A model generated the notes under the pieces. That model saw only the letters and a list, made by a program, of their open reading frames with translations. It had not been told where the DNA came from and did no database searches. Source: an uncultured Ruminococcus sp. (lineage in GTDB: Bacteria; Bacillota; Clostridia; Lachnospirales; Lachnospiraceae). Taken from it: a stretch of DNA of 64,000 bases. This document shows, one piece after another, positions 1 through 8,254 of this stretch. The position numbers were made by a program, and so were the translations under genes. Every line of letters begins with the position of its first letter. Position 1 is the first letter of the stretch. The stretch covers positions 35,010 to 99,009 of the forward strand of contig CAMMBV010000004.1 of assembly GCA_946494335.1 (NCBI GenBank), given 5' to 3'.

Positions 1-2
1 CA

Positions 3-1505
3 AACGATGCATTCAAACCTGTGACAAAATACTGGGATCGTATTACACGTCCGGAACATATTATGACAGCGCTCATCAACGCAATGCGTGTGCTGACAGA
101 TCCGGCTGAGACCGGAGCTGTTGCCATCGGACTTTGCCAGGATGTAGAAGGTGAATCCTATGATTTCCCGGATTACTTCTTCCAGAAGAGAGTTCACAGA
201 ATCACAAGACCGGTTGCTGTTGACGAGGAACTGGAAGATGTGGCTGAAGTGATCGCCAACGCAAAGAAACCGCTTGTTATCGTGGGCGGCGGTGTAAAAT
301 ATTCTCTGGCAGGAGAGACAGTGGAAAACTTCTGCGAAGAGTTCAAGATTCCCTTTGGAGAAAGCCAGGCCGGCAAGAGCGCCTGCAAATCCAGCCATCC
401 TTACTGCCTGGGCGGTATCGGCGTAACAGGTACGCTGGCATCCAACGTAATTGCAAGAGACGCTGATGTTGTAATTGCTATCGGAAGCAGACTTTCCGAC
501 TTTACAACAAGCTCAAAATGGCTGTTCAAAAATGACGATGTAAAATTTGTTACCATTAATAACAATAAATATCACGCATATAAGATGGACGCTGTAAAAG
601 CTGTCGGCGACGCAAAAGTGACCATCGAAGCTCTGGCTGAGAAACTGAGAGCAAGAAAATATGTTTCCTCTTATAACGGAGAAATCGAAGACGTTAAGAA
701 ACAGTGGGATGAAGAGATGAAACGTCTGGCCGGCATTGAATATACAGGCGATGATTTCGAGCCGATTATCAAAGACAGAGATCCGCGTACTGTTCCTGAA
801 TTCGTAAAGATGACAGGCGGCGTTATCACACAGACAGCTGCTCTGGCTGCTATCCGTGAGGTGATCGATAAAGATGCAAACTATATCACAGCCGGCGGAA
901 GCCTTCCCAGCTGTTCACAGAGAATGTGGACTACAGACAAACGGGGCGGATACCATGCGGAGTACGGATATTCCTGTATGGGATATGAAGTGGCTGCTTC
1001 CATGGGTGTTAAAATGGCAGATCCGGACAACGAAGTATATGCAGTTGTAGGTGATGCAAGCTTCCAGATGCTGCACAGTGAAATTATGACAATTATGCAG
1101 GAAAGACAGAAAGTTAATATTCTGGTATTTGATAACTGCGGTTTCGGTTGCATCAACAACCTGCAGATGACTCATGGTATCGGAAGCCTGGCAACAGAGT
1201 TCCGTTACACAGACGGCAAGAAACCGACCGGCGACCTGATTCCGGTTGACTATGCGAAGATCGCAGAGGGATATGGACTGAAATCCTATACCTGTAAAAC
1301 AATTGCAGAACTGAAAGCAGCTCTTGAAGATGCCAAGAAACAGACAGTAGCCTGCCTGTTCGACCTGAAAGTTATTCCGAAGACCATGACAGACGGATAT
1401 GAATCCTGGTGGGATGTGGGAATGGCCACAACTTCTGAGAAGGAGAGCGTTCGCAAAGCCTGGGAAGAAGTAAAAGAAGGAAGAGCAATCGCAAGAAAAT
1501 ATTAA
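3..1505 (+). CDS. iolD: 3D-(3,5/4)-trihydroxycyclohexane-1,2-dione hydrolase, 5' partial
   Basis: Thiamine-diphosphate enzyme that opens the ring of the inositol breakdown intermediate trihydroxycyclohexanedione to give 5-deoxyglucuronate. The frame is already open at base 3 (NDAFKPVTKYWDRI), so the ORF-track start at 21 (a GTG) is internal and the true start lies left of the window. About 500 residues are visible of a family length near 640. The C-terminal ThDP-binding signature is present (GDASFQM, then NILVFDNCGFGCINN about 25 residues later). The central Rossmann-like domain is seen around VAEVIANAKKPLVIVGGGV. It precedes iolB, the next enzyme of the same pathway. Assignment is firm from sequence pattern and context. 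Confidence 0.95.
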   Translation, partial: NDAFKPVTKYWDRITRPEHIMTALINAMRVLTDPAETGAVAIGLCQDVEGESYDFPDYFFQKRVHRITRPVAVDEELEDVAEVIANAKKPLVIVGGGVKYSLAGETVENFCEEFKIPFGESQAGKSACKSSHPYCLGGIGVTGTLASNVIARDADVVIAIGSRLSDFTTSSKWLFKNDDVKFVTINNNKYHAYKMDAVKAVGDAKVTIEALAEKLRARKYVSSYNGEIEDVKKQWDEEMKRLAGIEYTGDDFEPIIKDRDPRTVPEFVKMTGGVITQTAALAAIREVIDKDANYITAGGSLPSCSQRMWTTDKRGGYHAEYGYSCMGYEVAASMGVKMADPDNEVYAVVGDASFQMLHSEIMTIMQERQKVNILVFDNCGFGCINNLQMTHGIGSLATEFRYTDGKKPTGDLIPVDYAKIAEGYGLKSYTCKTIAELKAALEDAKKQTVACLFDLKVIPKTMTDGYESWWDVGMATTSEKESVRKAWEEVKEGRAIARKY

Positions 1506-1512
1506 TTTTAAG

Positions 1513-1542
1513 TTCAGTGGAAGGCAGATGTCTTCCACTGAA
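1513..1542 (+). other. Intercistronic stem-loop between iolD and iolB
   Basis: Perfect 11-bp inverted repeat TTCAGTGGAAG / CTTCCACTGAA with an 8-base loop, just after the iolD stop. It is followed by TTTGTATAAAG rather than a T run, so it is a poor terminator. A role in mRNA stability or partial termination before iolB is inferred. Confidence 0.6.
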
Positions 1543-1587
1543 TTTGTATAAAGCGCAGACGTTCAGACGAAGGAGGTATTGGGAAAT

Positions 1588-2364
1588 ATGGGAAAAGTAT
1601 TCGGTTATCCCGCCTGGAGTGAGGACGGGGAGCAGATCGTCACAGAGTATGAGGGCGATTATAAAGATATGATGATGGATATCCGGCTGTTTCGCATGAA
1701 AACAGGGGATATGAAAACTTTTAATAAGCCCGGGGAGGAAACTGCTTTTCTTCTTCTGCAGGGGAAACTTGCTTTTCAATGGGAGGAAGAGGAAAGACAT
1801 GTATCCCGAAAAGATGTATGGACAGAGGGGCTGTGGTGCCTTCATGTGTGCAGGGATACAAAAGTAACCATAACGGCGGAGTCTGACGATGTGGAAATAC
1901 TGGTACAGTCTACTCACAATCTCAGAGAATTTCCCGCAAAGTTTTATGGCCCCGAGGATATACCCTGGGTGGAAAGATGTCATGGAAAATACGGTGATAC
2001 GGCAAAAAGGAAAGTAACCACCATTTTTGATTATGAAACAGCTCCTTATTCCAATATGGTGCTTGGTGAAATCATGAATGATCCGGGGAACTGGTGCGGT
2101 TATCTTCCGCATACCCATCCGCAGCCGGAGGTATACTATTTCAAATTTGAGCGCCCCGAGGGGTTTGGCGCCAGCTTTGTAGGGGAAGATGTTTACTATA
2201 TCAAGGACGGCAGTTTCAGCGCTATCCCAGGCGGGAAAACCCATCCGCAGTCGGCGGCGCCGGGATACAGAATGTATATTGTTTGGATGATTCGTCATTT
2301 TGATGACAATCCCTGGACAGTGGGAACTTATGATGAGCGGTTTACATGGCTGGATGAGGTCTAA
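1588..2364 (+). CDS. iolB: 5-deoxy-glucuronate isomerase
   Basis: Isomerises 5-deoxyglucuronate to 2-deoxy-5-keto-gluconate, the step after IolD. The 258-residue protein has the bicupin look of IolB. The metal-binding histidines of the second cupin are visible in YLPHTHPQPEVYYF, with a matching downstream GGKTHPQSAAPGYRMYIVW. The ORF track starts at a TTG (1579) only two bases after the AGGAGG at 1571-1576. The ATG at 1588, 11 bases downstream, is the better start. It lies about 80 bases after iolD with only a stem-loop between them, so it is probably co-transcribed. IolC, IolA and inositol transporters are not in the window. Confidence 0.95.
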   Translation: MGKVFGYPAWSEDGEQIVTEYEGDYKDMMMDIRLFRMKTGDMKTFNKPGEETAFLLLQGKLAFQWEEEERHVSRKDVWTEGLWCLHVCRDTKVTITAESDDVEILVQSTHNLREFPAKFYGPEDIPWVERCHGKYGDTAKRKVTTIFDYETAPYSNMVLGEIMNDPGNWCGYLPHTHPQPEVYYFKFERPEGFGASFVGEDVYYIKDGSFSAIPGGKTHPQSAAPGYRMYIVWMIRHFDDNPWTVGTYDERFTWLDEV

Positions 2365-2401
2365 TAGCAGAAAAAGCAGAAAGTAACAGGAGTAGTGGCA
2401 T

Positions 2402-3448
2402 ATGGCAGTAACGTTGCAGCAAATAGCGGAAAAAGCAGGTGTTTCCAGAGGAACTGTTGACCGGGCGTTGAATAACCGGGGAAGAATCCGCCCGGAAGTG
2501 GCGGAAAAAATACGTCAGATTGCAGAGGAAATGGGATATCGCCCCAACCGGGCGGGAAAGGCTTTGGCGCTGACGAATCGTTCCTTTCGGATCGGCGTGA
2601 TTTTGCAGGAAACAGAAACGCCTTTCATGAAAGAGATTCTTCAGGGGATTGCAAAAGCCAGAGAAGAAGTGGAACATCTGGGCGGAGAAGTGATTCTCAA
2701 AGAGGTCAGGGGGATCAATACCAAGGCTGTGGTGGAAGCGATGGAGTCTCTTCTGGCAGACAATGTGCAGGCCATTGCCATCAATCCTGCTCAGAACCAG
2801 AGAACCAGTGACATGATTCAGACCTACATGACGCAGCATGAGATACCGATTGTAACGTTTAATACGGACATTGAGGACAGCGGACGTCTCTGCTATGTGG
2901 GGCAGGACGCTTACCAGTGCGGAAGAGCGGCGGCGGGACTCATGGGAGAAATTCTGGGAGGAAAAGGTATGGTGGCCACCGTATCCGGATACGAGACCAA
3001 TCCCAGTCTGAATAAAAGGTGCGAGGGATTCCGGGATGAGATTCTGGCAAGATATTCCGGGATGCAGGTGCGCTCTACAAGATATGCGTACAACAGCAAT
3101 GCCATTGCAGAAAATATTACAAGGGAAATGCTGGAACTGCATCCGAAGCTGGCCGGGATATTTATCACCACCGGAGTGGAGGCGGGCGTCTGCGCTGCGC
3201 TGGAAAAAGAGGGCAGACTTGGAAAAGTAAAACTGATTATTACAGATATTACTCCCGGTGCTGAAAAATGGTTTGAAAGCGGTGATATCTCTTTTGCAAT
3301 TCTTCAAAATGCGCAGGAGCAGGGGTATCGTCCGGTGATGATGCTGTTTGAATACCTGTTTGATGGAAAGAAGCCGGAACAGGAATTCTATTACACGGAT
3401 CTGACCATTGTCACCCGATATAATCTGCCGCTGGCGACGGAAAAATAG
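2402..3448 (+). CDS. LacI-family transcriptional regulator, probable inositol-locus regulator
   Basis: The N-terminal LacI helix-turn-helix is clear (VTLQQIAEKAGVSRGTVDRALNNRGRIRPEV, residues about 2-32). A type-1 periplasmic-binding-protein domain follows (FRIGVILQETETPFMKEI to the C-terminus) and would bind a sugar or cyclitol effector. Length 348 is normal. It sits inside the iol cluster, 37 bases after iolB, so control of inositol genes is the simplest inference; many Firmicutes instead use the DeoR-type IolR. A 100-base gap with a hairpin and a new promoter follows before iolG. The effector cannot be told from sequence. Confidence 0.88.
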   Translation: MAVTLQQIAEKAGVSRGTVDRALNNRGRIRPEVAEKIRQIAEEMGYRPNRAGKALALTNRSFRIGVILQETETPFMKEILQGIAKAREEVEHLGGEVILKEVRGINTKAVVEAMESLLADNVQAIAINPAQNQRTSDMIQTYMTQHEIPIVTFNTDIEDSGRLCYVGQDAYQCGRAAAGLMGEILGGKGMVATVSGYETNPSLNKRCEGFRDEILARYSGMQVRSTRYAYNSNAIAENITREMLELHPKLAGIFITTGVEAGVCAALEKEGRLGKVKLIITDITPGAEKWFESGDISFAILQNAQEQGYRPVMMLFEYLFDGKKPEQEFYYTDLTIVTRYNLPLATEK

Positions 3449-3458
3449 CTAAAAAGTG

Positions 3459-3485
3459 TCTGGAAAAATCAGCTATTTTTCCGGA
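3459..3485 (+). other. Stem-loop after the lacI-type gene
   Basis: TCTGGAAAAAT / ATTTTTCCGGA pair with one G-U and a 5-base loop. No T run follows, so it is a weak terminator at best. The iolG -35 begins at the next base. Confidence 0.45.
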
Positions 3486-3515
3486 TTGCGTGCGCGTGAA
3501 CACAGGTGATATAAT
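3486..3515 (+). promoter_or_regulatory. Sigma-A promoter for iolG
   Basis: TTGCGT (3486-3491), 18-base spacer, perfect TATAAT (3510-3515) with an extended TG two bases upstream. It lies 35 bases before iolG, suggesting that iolG can be expressed separately from iolD-iolB-lacI. Confidence 0.7.
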
Positions 3516-3549
3516 TACGTCATAAAAGACAGACAGGAGGGCGACAAAT

Positions 3550-4551
3550 ATGTTGAAAGTAGGCGTGATAGGATGCGGAATGATCGGAAGGGAGCATATT
3601 AAAAGACTGAGTAAAAAGCTCCAGGGAGTCCAGGTGACGGCGGTCTCTGATGTGTATGAAGAGAGCGCCAAAAAAGCGGCTGAAATCTGCGGCGCCAGGG
3701 CATACAGCGATGCAGCGCAGGTGATAGCAGATCCTGCAGTGGAGGCTGTAGTGATTACGGCTCCGGGATTTGCCCATGCGGATATTGTGCTTCAGGCTAT
3801 AAAGGCAGGAAAACGGATTTTCTGTGAAAAACCCCTGGCCACAACGGCAGAAGACTGCAAAAAGATCGTGGAAGCGGAGATTGCCAGTGGAAAACACCTG
3901 GTTCAGGTAGGATTTAACCGCCGTTATGATAAGGGGTACCGCCAGTTGAAAGCGGTACTAGATGAAAAACAGCTGGGCGAGCCTCTGATGATTCACTGTA
4001 CACACCGGAATCCGGTTGTAGCGGATTCTTATACAACAGAGATGGCAGTACACGATACACTAATCCACGAAATTGACTGCCTTCACTGGCTGGTGGGTGA
4101 TGAGTATGAATCGGCTCAGGTCATATTTACGAAAAAAACAAAAAATGCGCTTCCTCATCTGCAGGATCCGCAGTTTATGATATTCCGCACAAAGGGCGGC
4201 CTGTGTATTGACGTTGAAGTGTTTGTAAACTGCAAGTTCGGATATGACATAAACTGTGAAGTGGTGTGTGAAGAGGGAACGGTAAAGCTGGCGGCGCCAT
4301 CTACACCCATTGTCCGCACAGATGCAAAAGTCTCAACGGGGATTGAGACCAGCTGGATCAATCGTTTTATTGAATCCTATGATACAGAACTTCAGGATTG
4401 GATTGATGCTGCCGGGGCTGGCGTGATCAACGGGCCCACTGCATGGGACGGATATGTTGCGGCAGTAACAGCGGATGCCTTTGTGAAAGCGCAGAAAACC
4501 GGAGCAGTGGAACCGATTACAACCGGAGCTATGCCGGACTTTTATAGATAA
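3550..4551 (+). CDS. iolG: Inositol 2-dehydrogenase (Gfo/Idh/MocA family)
   Basis: NAD-dependent oxidoreductase expected to convert myo-inositol to 2-keto-myo-inositol, the first pathway step. The N-terminal Rossmann motif is VGVIGCGMIGREH. The family lysine motif is CEKPLA near residue 96, and the catalytic-domain aspartate and histidine appear in IHEIDCLHWL. Length 333 fits IolG. The start follows GGAGGGCGACAAAT. Gfo/Idh/MocA enzymes are hard to separate by substrate, but iolI and iolE follow directly, which strongly favours inositol. A scyllo- or chiro-inositol dehydrogenase is the main alternative. Confidence 0.88.
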   Translation: MLKVGVIGCGMIGREHIKRLSKKLQGVQVTAVSDVYEESAKKAAEICGARAYSDAAQVIADPAVEAVVITAPGFAHADIVLQAIKAGKRIFCEKPLATTAEDCKKIVEAEIASGKHLVQVGFNRRYDKGYRQLKAVLDEKQLGEPLMIHCTHRNPVVADSYTTEMAVHDTLIHEIDCLHWLVGDEYESAQVIFTKKTKNALPHLQDPQFMIFRTKGGLCIDVEVFVNCKFGYDINCEVVCEEGTVKLAAPSTPIVRTDAKVSTGIETSWINRFIESYDTELQDWIDAAGAGVINGPTAWDGYVAAVTADAFVKAQKTGAVEPITTGAMPDFYR

Positions 4552-4729
4552 AGGAATCATCCCAGTATGCCGCAGGTAAACCTGCGCATTCTTCCTGATT
4601 CTTTTGCTGCTGGCTGAACTGTTACAAATAATAAAATGTTTTTACAGAAAATAATTGCCAACTTGTTGAAAAAATTTTATAATAGAAATATGCATTATTG
4701 CCATTTTATATTAAGGAGGATGTCAAAAA
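4552..4729 (+). promoter_or_regulatory. iolG-iolI intergenic region with hairpin and promoter
   Basis: A compact hairpin (CGCAGGT/ACCTGCG, 4571-4586) follows iolG. A good sigma-A promoter is at TTGCCA 4655-4660, 17 bases, TATAAT 4678-4683, about 40 bases before the iolI ribosome site. The iolI-iolE pair therefore probably has its own transcript. No protein-coding potential was seen. Confidence 0.7.
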
Positions 4730-5572
4730 ATGAAAATCGGATTTAACGAAGCCACCGCTTTAAAATGCGAAGGCCAGTCTCTGATGGCAGACCTGGAAAT
4801 GTGCGAAAAATACGGATTTGACTATTTTGAAATTCGCTATGACTGCATCGCGAAATACATTCAGGAAGGCCATACACTGGAAGAGCTGGGCGAGTGGTTC
4901 AAAAACCACAACATCAAACCCTGGGCTTACAATACGCTGGAATTCTTTAACCAGCTGGATCCCTTCCAGACACTGGCTATGGACTGGCATCTGGACTGGA
5001 TTAAAAAAGTATGTGAAGCCATCGGTATGAAGATGCTGATTGCAGTTCCTTCCTTCAATGTAGGACTGGACAAAACAGTAGAGGAAATCAAAAAAGAAGC
5101 TGCAGCAAGACTGCGCTATATTGCTGAAAAGATGGGTCCGGATATCCGTGTATCATTAGAGTTCTGCGGTGTTCCAACCTGCTCCATCAATCAGTTCCAG
5201 ACCGCATACGATGTAGTGGAAGAAGTAGGTCTTCCCAATGTGGGCGTGACTCTGGATACCTTCCATTTCCATGAAATGGGTTCCAGCCTGGAAGCGCTTA
5301 AGAAAGCAGATCCGAAGAAAATCTTTGTATATCATCTGAATGACTGTGAAGATCTTCCTATTGGCTCCTGTGGTGATGACAAACGTCTGTGGCCGGAAGA
5401 GGGCGTAGTAGACCATGCTGGCATTGCAGCAGCACTCAACGAGATTGGATTTGACGGCGTATGCACCATTGAAGAGTTCCGTCCGGAATACTATGCAATG
5501 AATCATGAAGAGAACATCAAAAAAGCAGCTGAAGTAACGAAAGCTTTTGTTGCAAAATACTATAATAAATAG
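4730..5572 (+). CDS. iolI: 2-keto-myo-inositol isomerase (IolI), TIM-barrel sugar isomerase
   Basis: 280-residue AP-endonuclease-2-type TIM barrel. The start MKIGFNEATALKCEGQSL and the early segment EKYGFDYFEIRYDCIAKYI resemble Bacillus IolI, which interconverts inosose isomers and so lets D-chiro-inositol enter the pathway. Metal-ligand regions are seen at VSLEFCG, TLDTFHFHEMG, VYHLND and CTIEEFRPEYY. It is followed 37 bases later by iolE, probably as a two-gene unit from the promoter just upstream. The family is broad, but the N-terminus and neighbours point to IolI. Confidence 0.85.
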   Translation: MKIGFNEATALKCEGQSLMADLEMCEKYGFDYFEIRYDCIAKYIQEGHTLEELGEWFKNHNIKPWAYNTLEFFNQLDPFQTLAMDWHLDWIKKVCEAIGMKMLIAVPSFNVGLDKTVEEIKKEAAARLRYIAEKMGPDIRVSLEFCGVPTCSINQFQTAYDVVEEVGLPNVGVTLDTFHFHEMGSSLEALKKADPKKIFVYHLNDCEDLPIGSCGDDKRLWPEEGVVDHAGIAAALNEIGFDGVCTIEEFRPEYYAMNHEENIKKAAEVTKAFVAKYYNK

Positions 5573-5609
5573 TACAATTAAATAAAATTATACCGAAAAG
5601 GAGAACGAG

Positions 5610-6506
5610 ATGTTAGATAAAAGCAAAGTTAAATTAGGAATTGCACCCATTGGCTGGACAAACGATGATATGCCGGATTTAGGCGCTGAAAATACATTTC
5701 AGCAGTGTGTCAGCGAGATGGCGCTGGCCGGATTCACAGGTTGCGAGATCGGAAATAAATATCCGACAGACCCGGATGAGCTGAACAAGGCTCTGAAGCT
5801 GAGAGGCATGACAATCTGTAACTCATGGTTTTCTTCTTTCCTTCTGACACAGCCCTATGAAGAGGTGGAAAAAGAATTCGTTGCAAAACTGGACTTCCTG
5901 AAAGCGGTTGGCTCAAAGGTAATCGGCGTATCAGAGCAGAGCTACAGCATCCAGGGCATGATGGATCAGCCCGTATGGGAAGGCAAGCATGTGATGAATG
6001 ACGATGAGTGGAAACTTCTGGTGGACGGACTGAACAAACTGGGAAAAATTGCCAGAGAAAAAGATATGTATCTGACCTTCCATCATCATATGGGAACTGT
6101 TGTACAGACAGAAGAAGAAATTGACCGTTTCATGGACAGCGTAGATCCCAACTATGTATTCCTTCTGTTTGACAGCGGACACTGTACTTTCGCAGGAATT
6201 GACCCTGTTAAAGTTCTTGGCAAATACATCGGCAGAACAAGACATATCCATCTGAAAGACGTTCGTATGGAAATGGCAAAGAAATCAAAAGAAGAACGCT
6301 GGAGCTTCCTGAAAGGTGTTCGTAACGGCGTGTTTACGGTTCCGGGCGATGGCGATGTGGACTTTGCACCGCTTTTTGATATCATTGAAAAATCAGGCTA
6401 TGAAGGATATGTTCTGGTAGAAGCAGAGCAGGATCCTGCTGTTGCCAATCCTCTGGAGTATGCGATCAAAGCAAGAAAATATATCGCAGAGAAGACAGGT
6501 TTATAA
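5610..6506 (+). CDS. iolE: Myo-inosose-2 dehydratase
   Basis: Dehydrates 2-keto-myo-inositol to the trihydroxycyclohexanedione that IolD hydrolyses. The 298-residue TIM-barrel protein opens with KLGIAPIGWTNDDMPDLG, a family hallmark. It keeps the metal-site regions LTFHHHMGTVVQTEEEID, LLFDSGHCTFAG and RHIHLKDVR. The start follows AAAGGAGAACGAG. A strong terminator 28 bases downstream marks the end of this part of the iol locus, which converges on the PucR-type gene. Confidence 0.95.
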   Translation: MLDKSKVKLGIAPIGWTNDDMPDLGAENTFQQCVSEMALAGFTGCEIGNKYPTDPDELNKALKLRGMTICNSWFSSFLLTQPYEEVEKEFVAKLDFLKAVGSKVIGVSEQSYSIQGMMDQPVWEGKHVMNDDEWKLLVDGLNKLGKIAREKDMYLTFHHHMGTVVQTEEEIDRFMDSVDPNYVFLLFDSGHCTFAGIDPVKVLGKYIGRTRHIHLKDVRMEMAKKSKEERWSFLKGVRNGVFTVPGDGDVDFAPLFDIIEKSGYEGYVLVEAEQDPAVANPLEYAIKARKYIAEKTGL

Positions 6507-6533
6507 TTACATATCATTGCATTTATGAGAGAA

Positions 6534-6582
6534 GCTGCTGTGAAACGGATAATTATTCTGTTTCACGGCGGCTCCTTTTTTA
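6534..6582 (+). terminator. Rho-independent terminator after iolE
   Basis: GCTGCTGTGAAAC pairs with GTTTCACGGCGGC around a 13-base loop and is followed by TCCTTTTTTAT. It lies between convergent genes and overlaps the last codon of the PucR-type gene on the other strand. Confidence 0.8.
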
Positions 6583-8085
6583 TGTCTCAACATTTTGCTC
6601 TGATTCGAGACAGCGAAAAGAGAGCATGAGATATTCACGCTCGTAAGGGTCGTCCAGATTCAGAGCAAAAATGGCCGATGCTTTTTTGATGCGGTAAACC
6701 AGAGTGTTTTTATGCATAAACAGTTTTTGGGCCGTCAGAACCCGATCACGTTCACAGCGCAGGTAAACTTTCAGTATATGGTAAAAGGAGGTGTTTTTCT
6801 GTCGGTCGTATTTCAGAATACGATCAAGAGCAGGGTGAAGGGCCAGACGGCGGTAATCCGGCGGGCTGTTCAGGCTGGCAAGGTCTCTCAGGGCGCAGTT
6901 ATAGTAATGGCGTTTTCCAAAATTAAGGCAGGTTCTGGCCTGCATGTACTGTTGTTGTACATGCTCAATGCCGGGAAAAGAATAGCTGCAATGGCAGGTC
7001 AGATGCAGCATGTCGGCTATCTTCAGTATCCTTTCAGGGACGTCCGGGCCGGCATAATTACCGCTGTCGGTTATAGTGGGAGTCTCTACAGGCATGCAAC
7101 AGATGATTTCCCGCTCCTGTATTTGGCCTGAAGCAGGATGGATAAAAAACAGTGCCTCGGGGCAGTAGTTCTGCAGTGCGCTGACATGATAACGGTAAAC
7201 TTCCAGGCCGCCGTTTCCCTGTTTCAGAATGATGATGACGAAATGCATTTCAGGGTTCCATCCCAGCAGCTGATAAAAGGTGTTGTAACTGGAAGAATTC
7301 TGATTTTGGCCCAGCAAAAAATCCTGCAGCAGGCTGTGTGCCACAGTGCCCAGATCATCTGTTTCCTTTTTGGGAGCGGCCAGGCAAAGGGCCTGCCGCA
7401 GATAGATTGCCAGATGTCTGTGATATTCCTGAAAGGGTTCATTGCTGATGATGGTGAGATGACCGGTCATGGTATGGAATGCGTTTACCTGGCTGATCAG
7501 CATGGAGTAGGGGTAATTGTCCACTTTTTCTTCATAGAAGATTTCGCATTCCCATACCTGAGATGATTTTCTCAGGTACTGTCCCGTCTGCATATGCTGC
7601 AGTGAGTCAGGCGAGAGCGCCCCGTAATTCCAGAAATCATCCCAATTCTGGTTTACGCTTCCGACAGGGTACTGTCTGGAAAAGGCAGGAACCTGCAGGC
7701 TGGTTGTGGTGAAAAACATGGGACCAAAGATATCCTTGCAGGCGTCGATGATCGTCTGCTCCGGATTGTTTGTCTGAAGGGCGGAGAGCATTTTCAGTTC
7801 CCAGTTCTGATAAAAGGCAAAGGCGTCCATCAGGGCATCGAAAACGTCCTCCAGTTCATGGGTATTCAGGCTGATTACACTTTTCTTATGTACCAGCAGC
7901 ACTTCATCGGACTGGGAGTGTTCAAAAAAATCCCGGTTTCTCCCCACATAAAGATACTGAGGATTCGGCGCTTTTGCATAGGTGAAAAGACGGACGGCCA
8001 GGATGGTGGGACCGTCGTCGACAATAGTTGAGACCGGATGATAACGCCTGATCCAGTGTTCGATAATTGCCATACTCAGTTTCAT
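6580..8085 (-). CDS. PucR/CdaR-family transcriptional regulator
   Basis: 501-residue regulator. The C-terminal PucR-type helix-turn-helix is clear (LTAQKLFMHKNTLVYRIKKA, around residues 450-470), with the typical preceding stretch about a growing chain of direct repeats (FYHILKVYLRCERDR). The N-terminal 300 residues probably hold a sensory region and a GGDEF-like middle domain, but no specific ligand motif is recognisable. It is divergent from the URO-D-like gene at 8255, with 169 bases shared between them, so it most likely controls that gene. Such regulators commonly act on purine, sugar-acid or methyl-donor catabolism, so the effector stays open. Confidence 0.82.
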   Translation of the reverse strand: MKLSMAIIEHWIRRYHPVSTIVDDGPTILAVRLFTYAKAPNPQYLYVGRNRDFFEHSQSDEVLLVHKKSVISLNTHELEDVFDALMDAFAFYQNWELKMLSALQTNNPEQTIIDACKDIFGPMFFTTTSLQVPAFSRQYPVGSVNQNWDDFWNYGALSPDSLQHMQTGQYLRKSSQVWECEIFYEEKVDNYPYSMLISQVNAFHTMTGHLTIISNEPFQEYHRHLAIYLRQALCLAAPKKETDDLGTVAHSLLQDFLLGQNQNSSSYNTFYQLLGWNPEMHFVIIILKQGNGGLEVYRYHVSALQNYCPEALFFIHPASGQIQEREIICCMPVETPTITDSGNYAGPDVPERILKIADMLHLTCHCSYSFPGIEHVQQQYMQARTCLNFGKRHYYNCALRDLASLNSPPDYRRLALHPALDRILKYDRQKNTSFYHILKVYLRCERDRVLTAQKLFMHKNTLVYRIKKASAIFALNLDDPYEREYLMLSFRCLESEQNVET

Positions 8086-8103
8086 AGAATAAAACCTCCT
8101 ATT

Positions 8104-8163
8104 TATGTCTGCAGGGACAAAAAACAGATTTTTTACAGTGCAATTTTATACTCCTCAGACATA
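8104..8163. promoter_or_regulatory. Inverted repeat in the pucR / URO-D intergenic region
   Basis: TATGTCTG (8104-8111) and CAGACATA (8156-8163) form a perfect 8-bp inverted repeat 44 bases apart, near the pucR-type start. It is a candidate regulator site. The rest of the 169-base gap is AT-rich, and I could not fix the divergent promoters. Confidence 0.35.
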
Positions 8164-8254
8164 TACATAGAAAGAGGAATTAGATATATTAAATATAACG
8201 GATATTGATAAATATTACAACAAAAATCCAACGCTGATAAGAAGGAGGTAAGCT

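Noticed and set aside
1372-2298. 308-residue minus-strand ORF opposite iolD/iolB
   Set aside because: Antisense shadow of the firmly assigned iolB with low-complexity, basic translation and no ribosome site.
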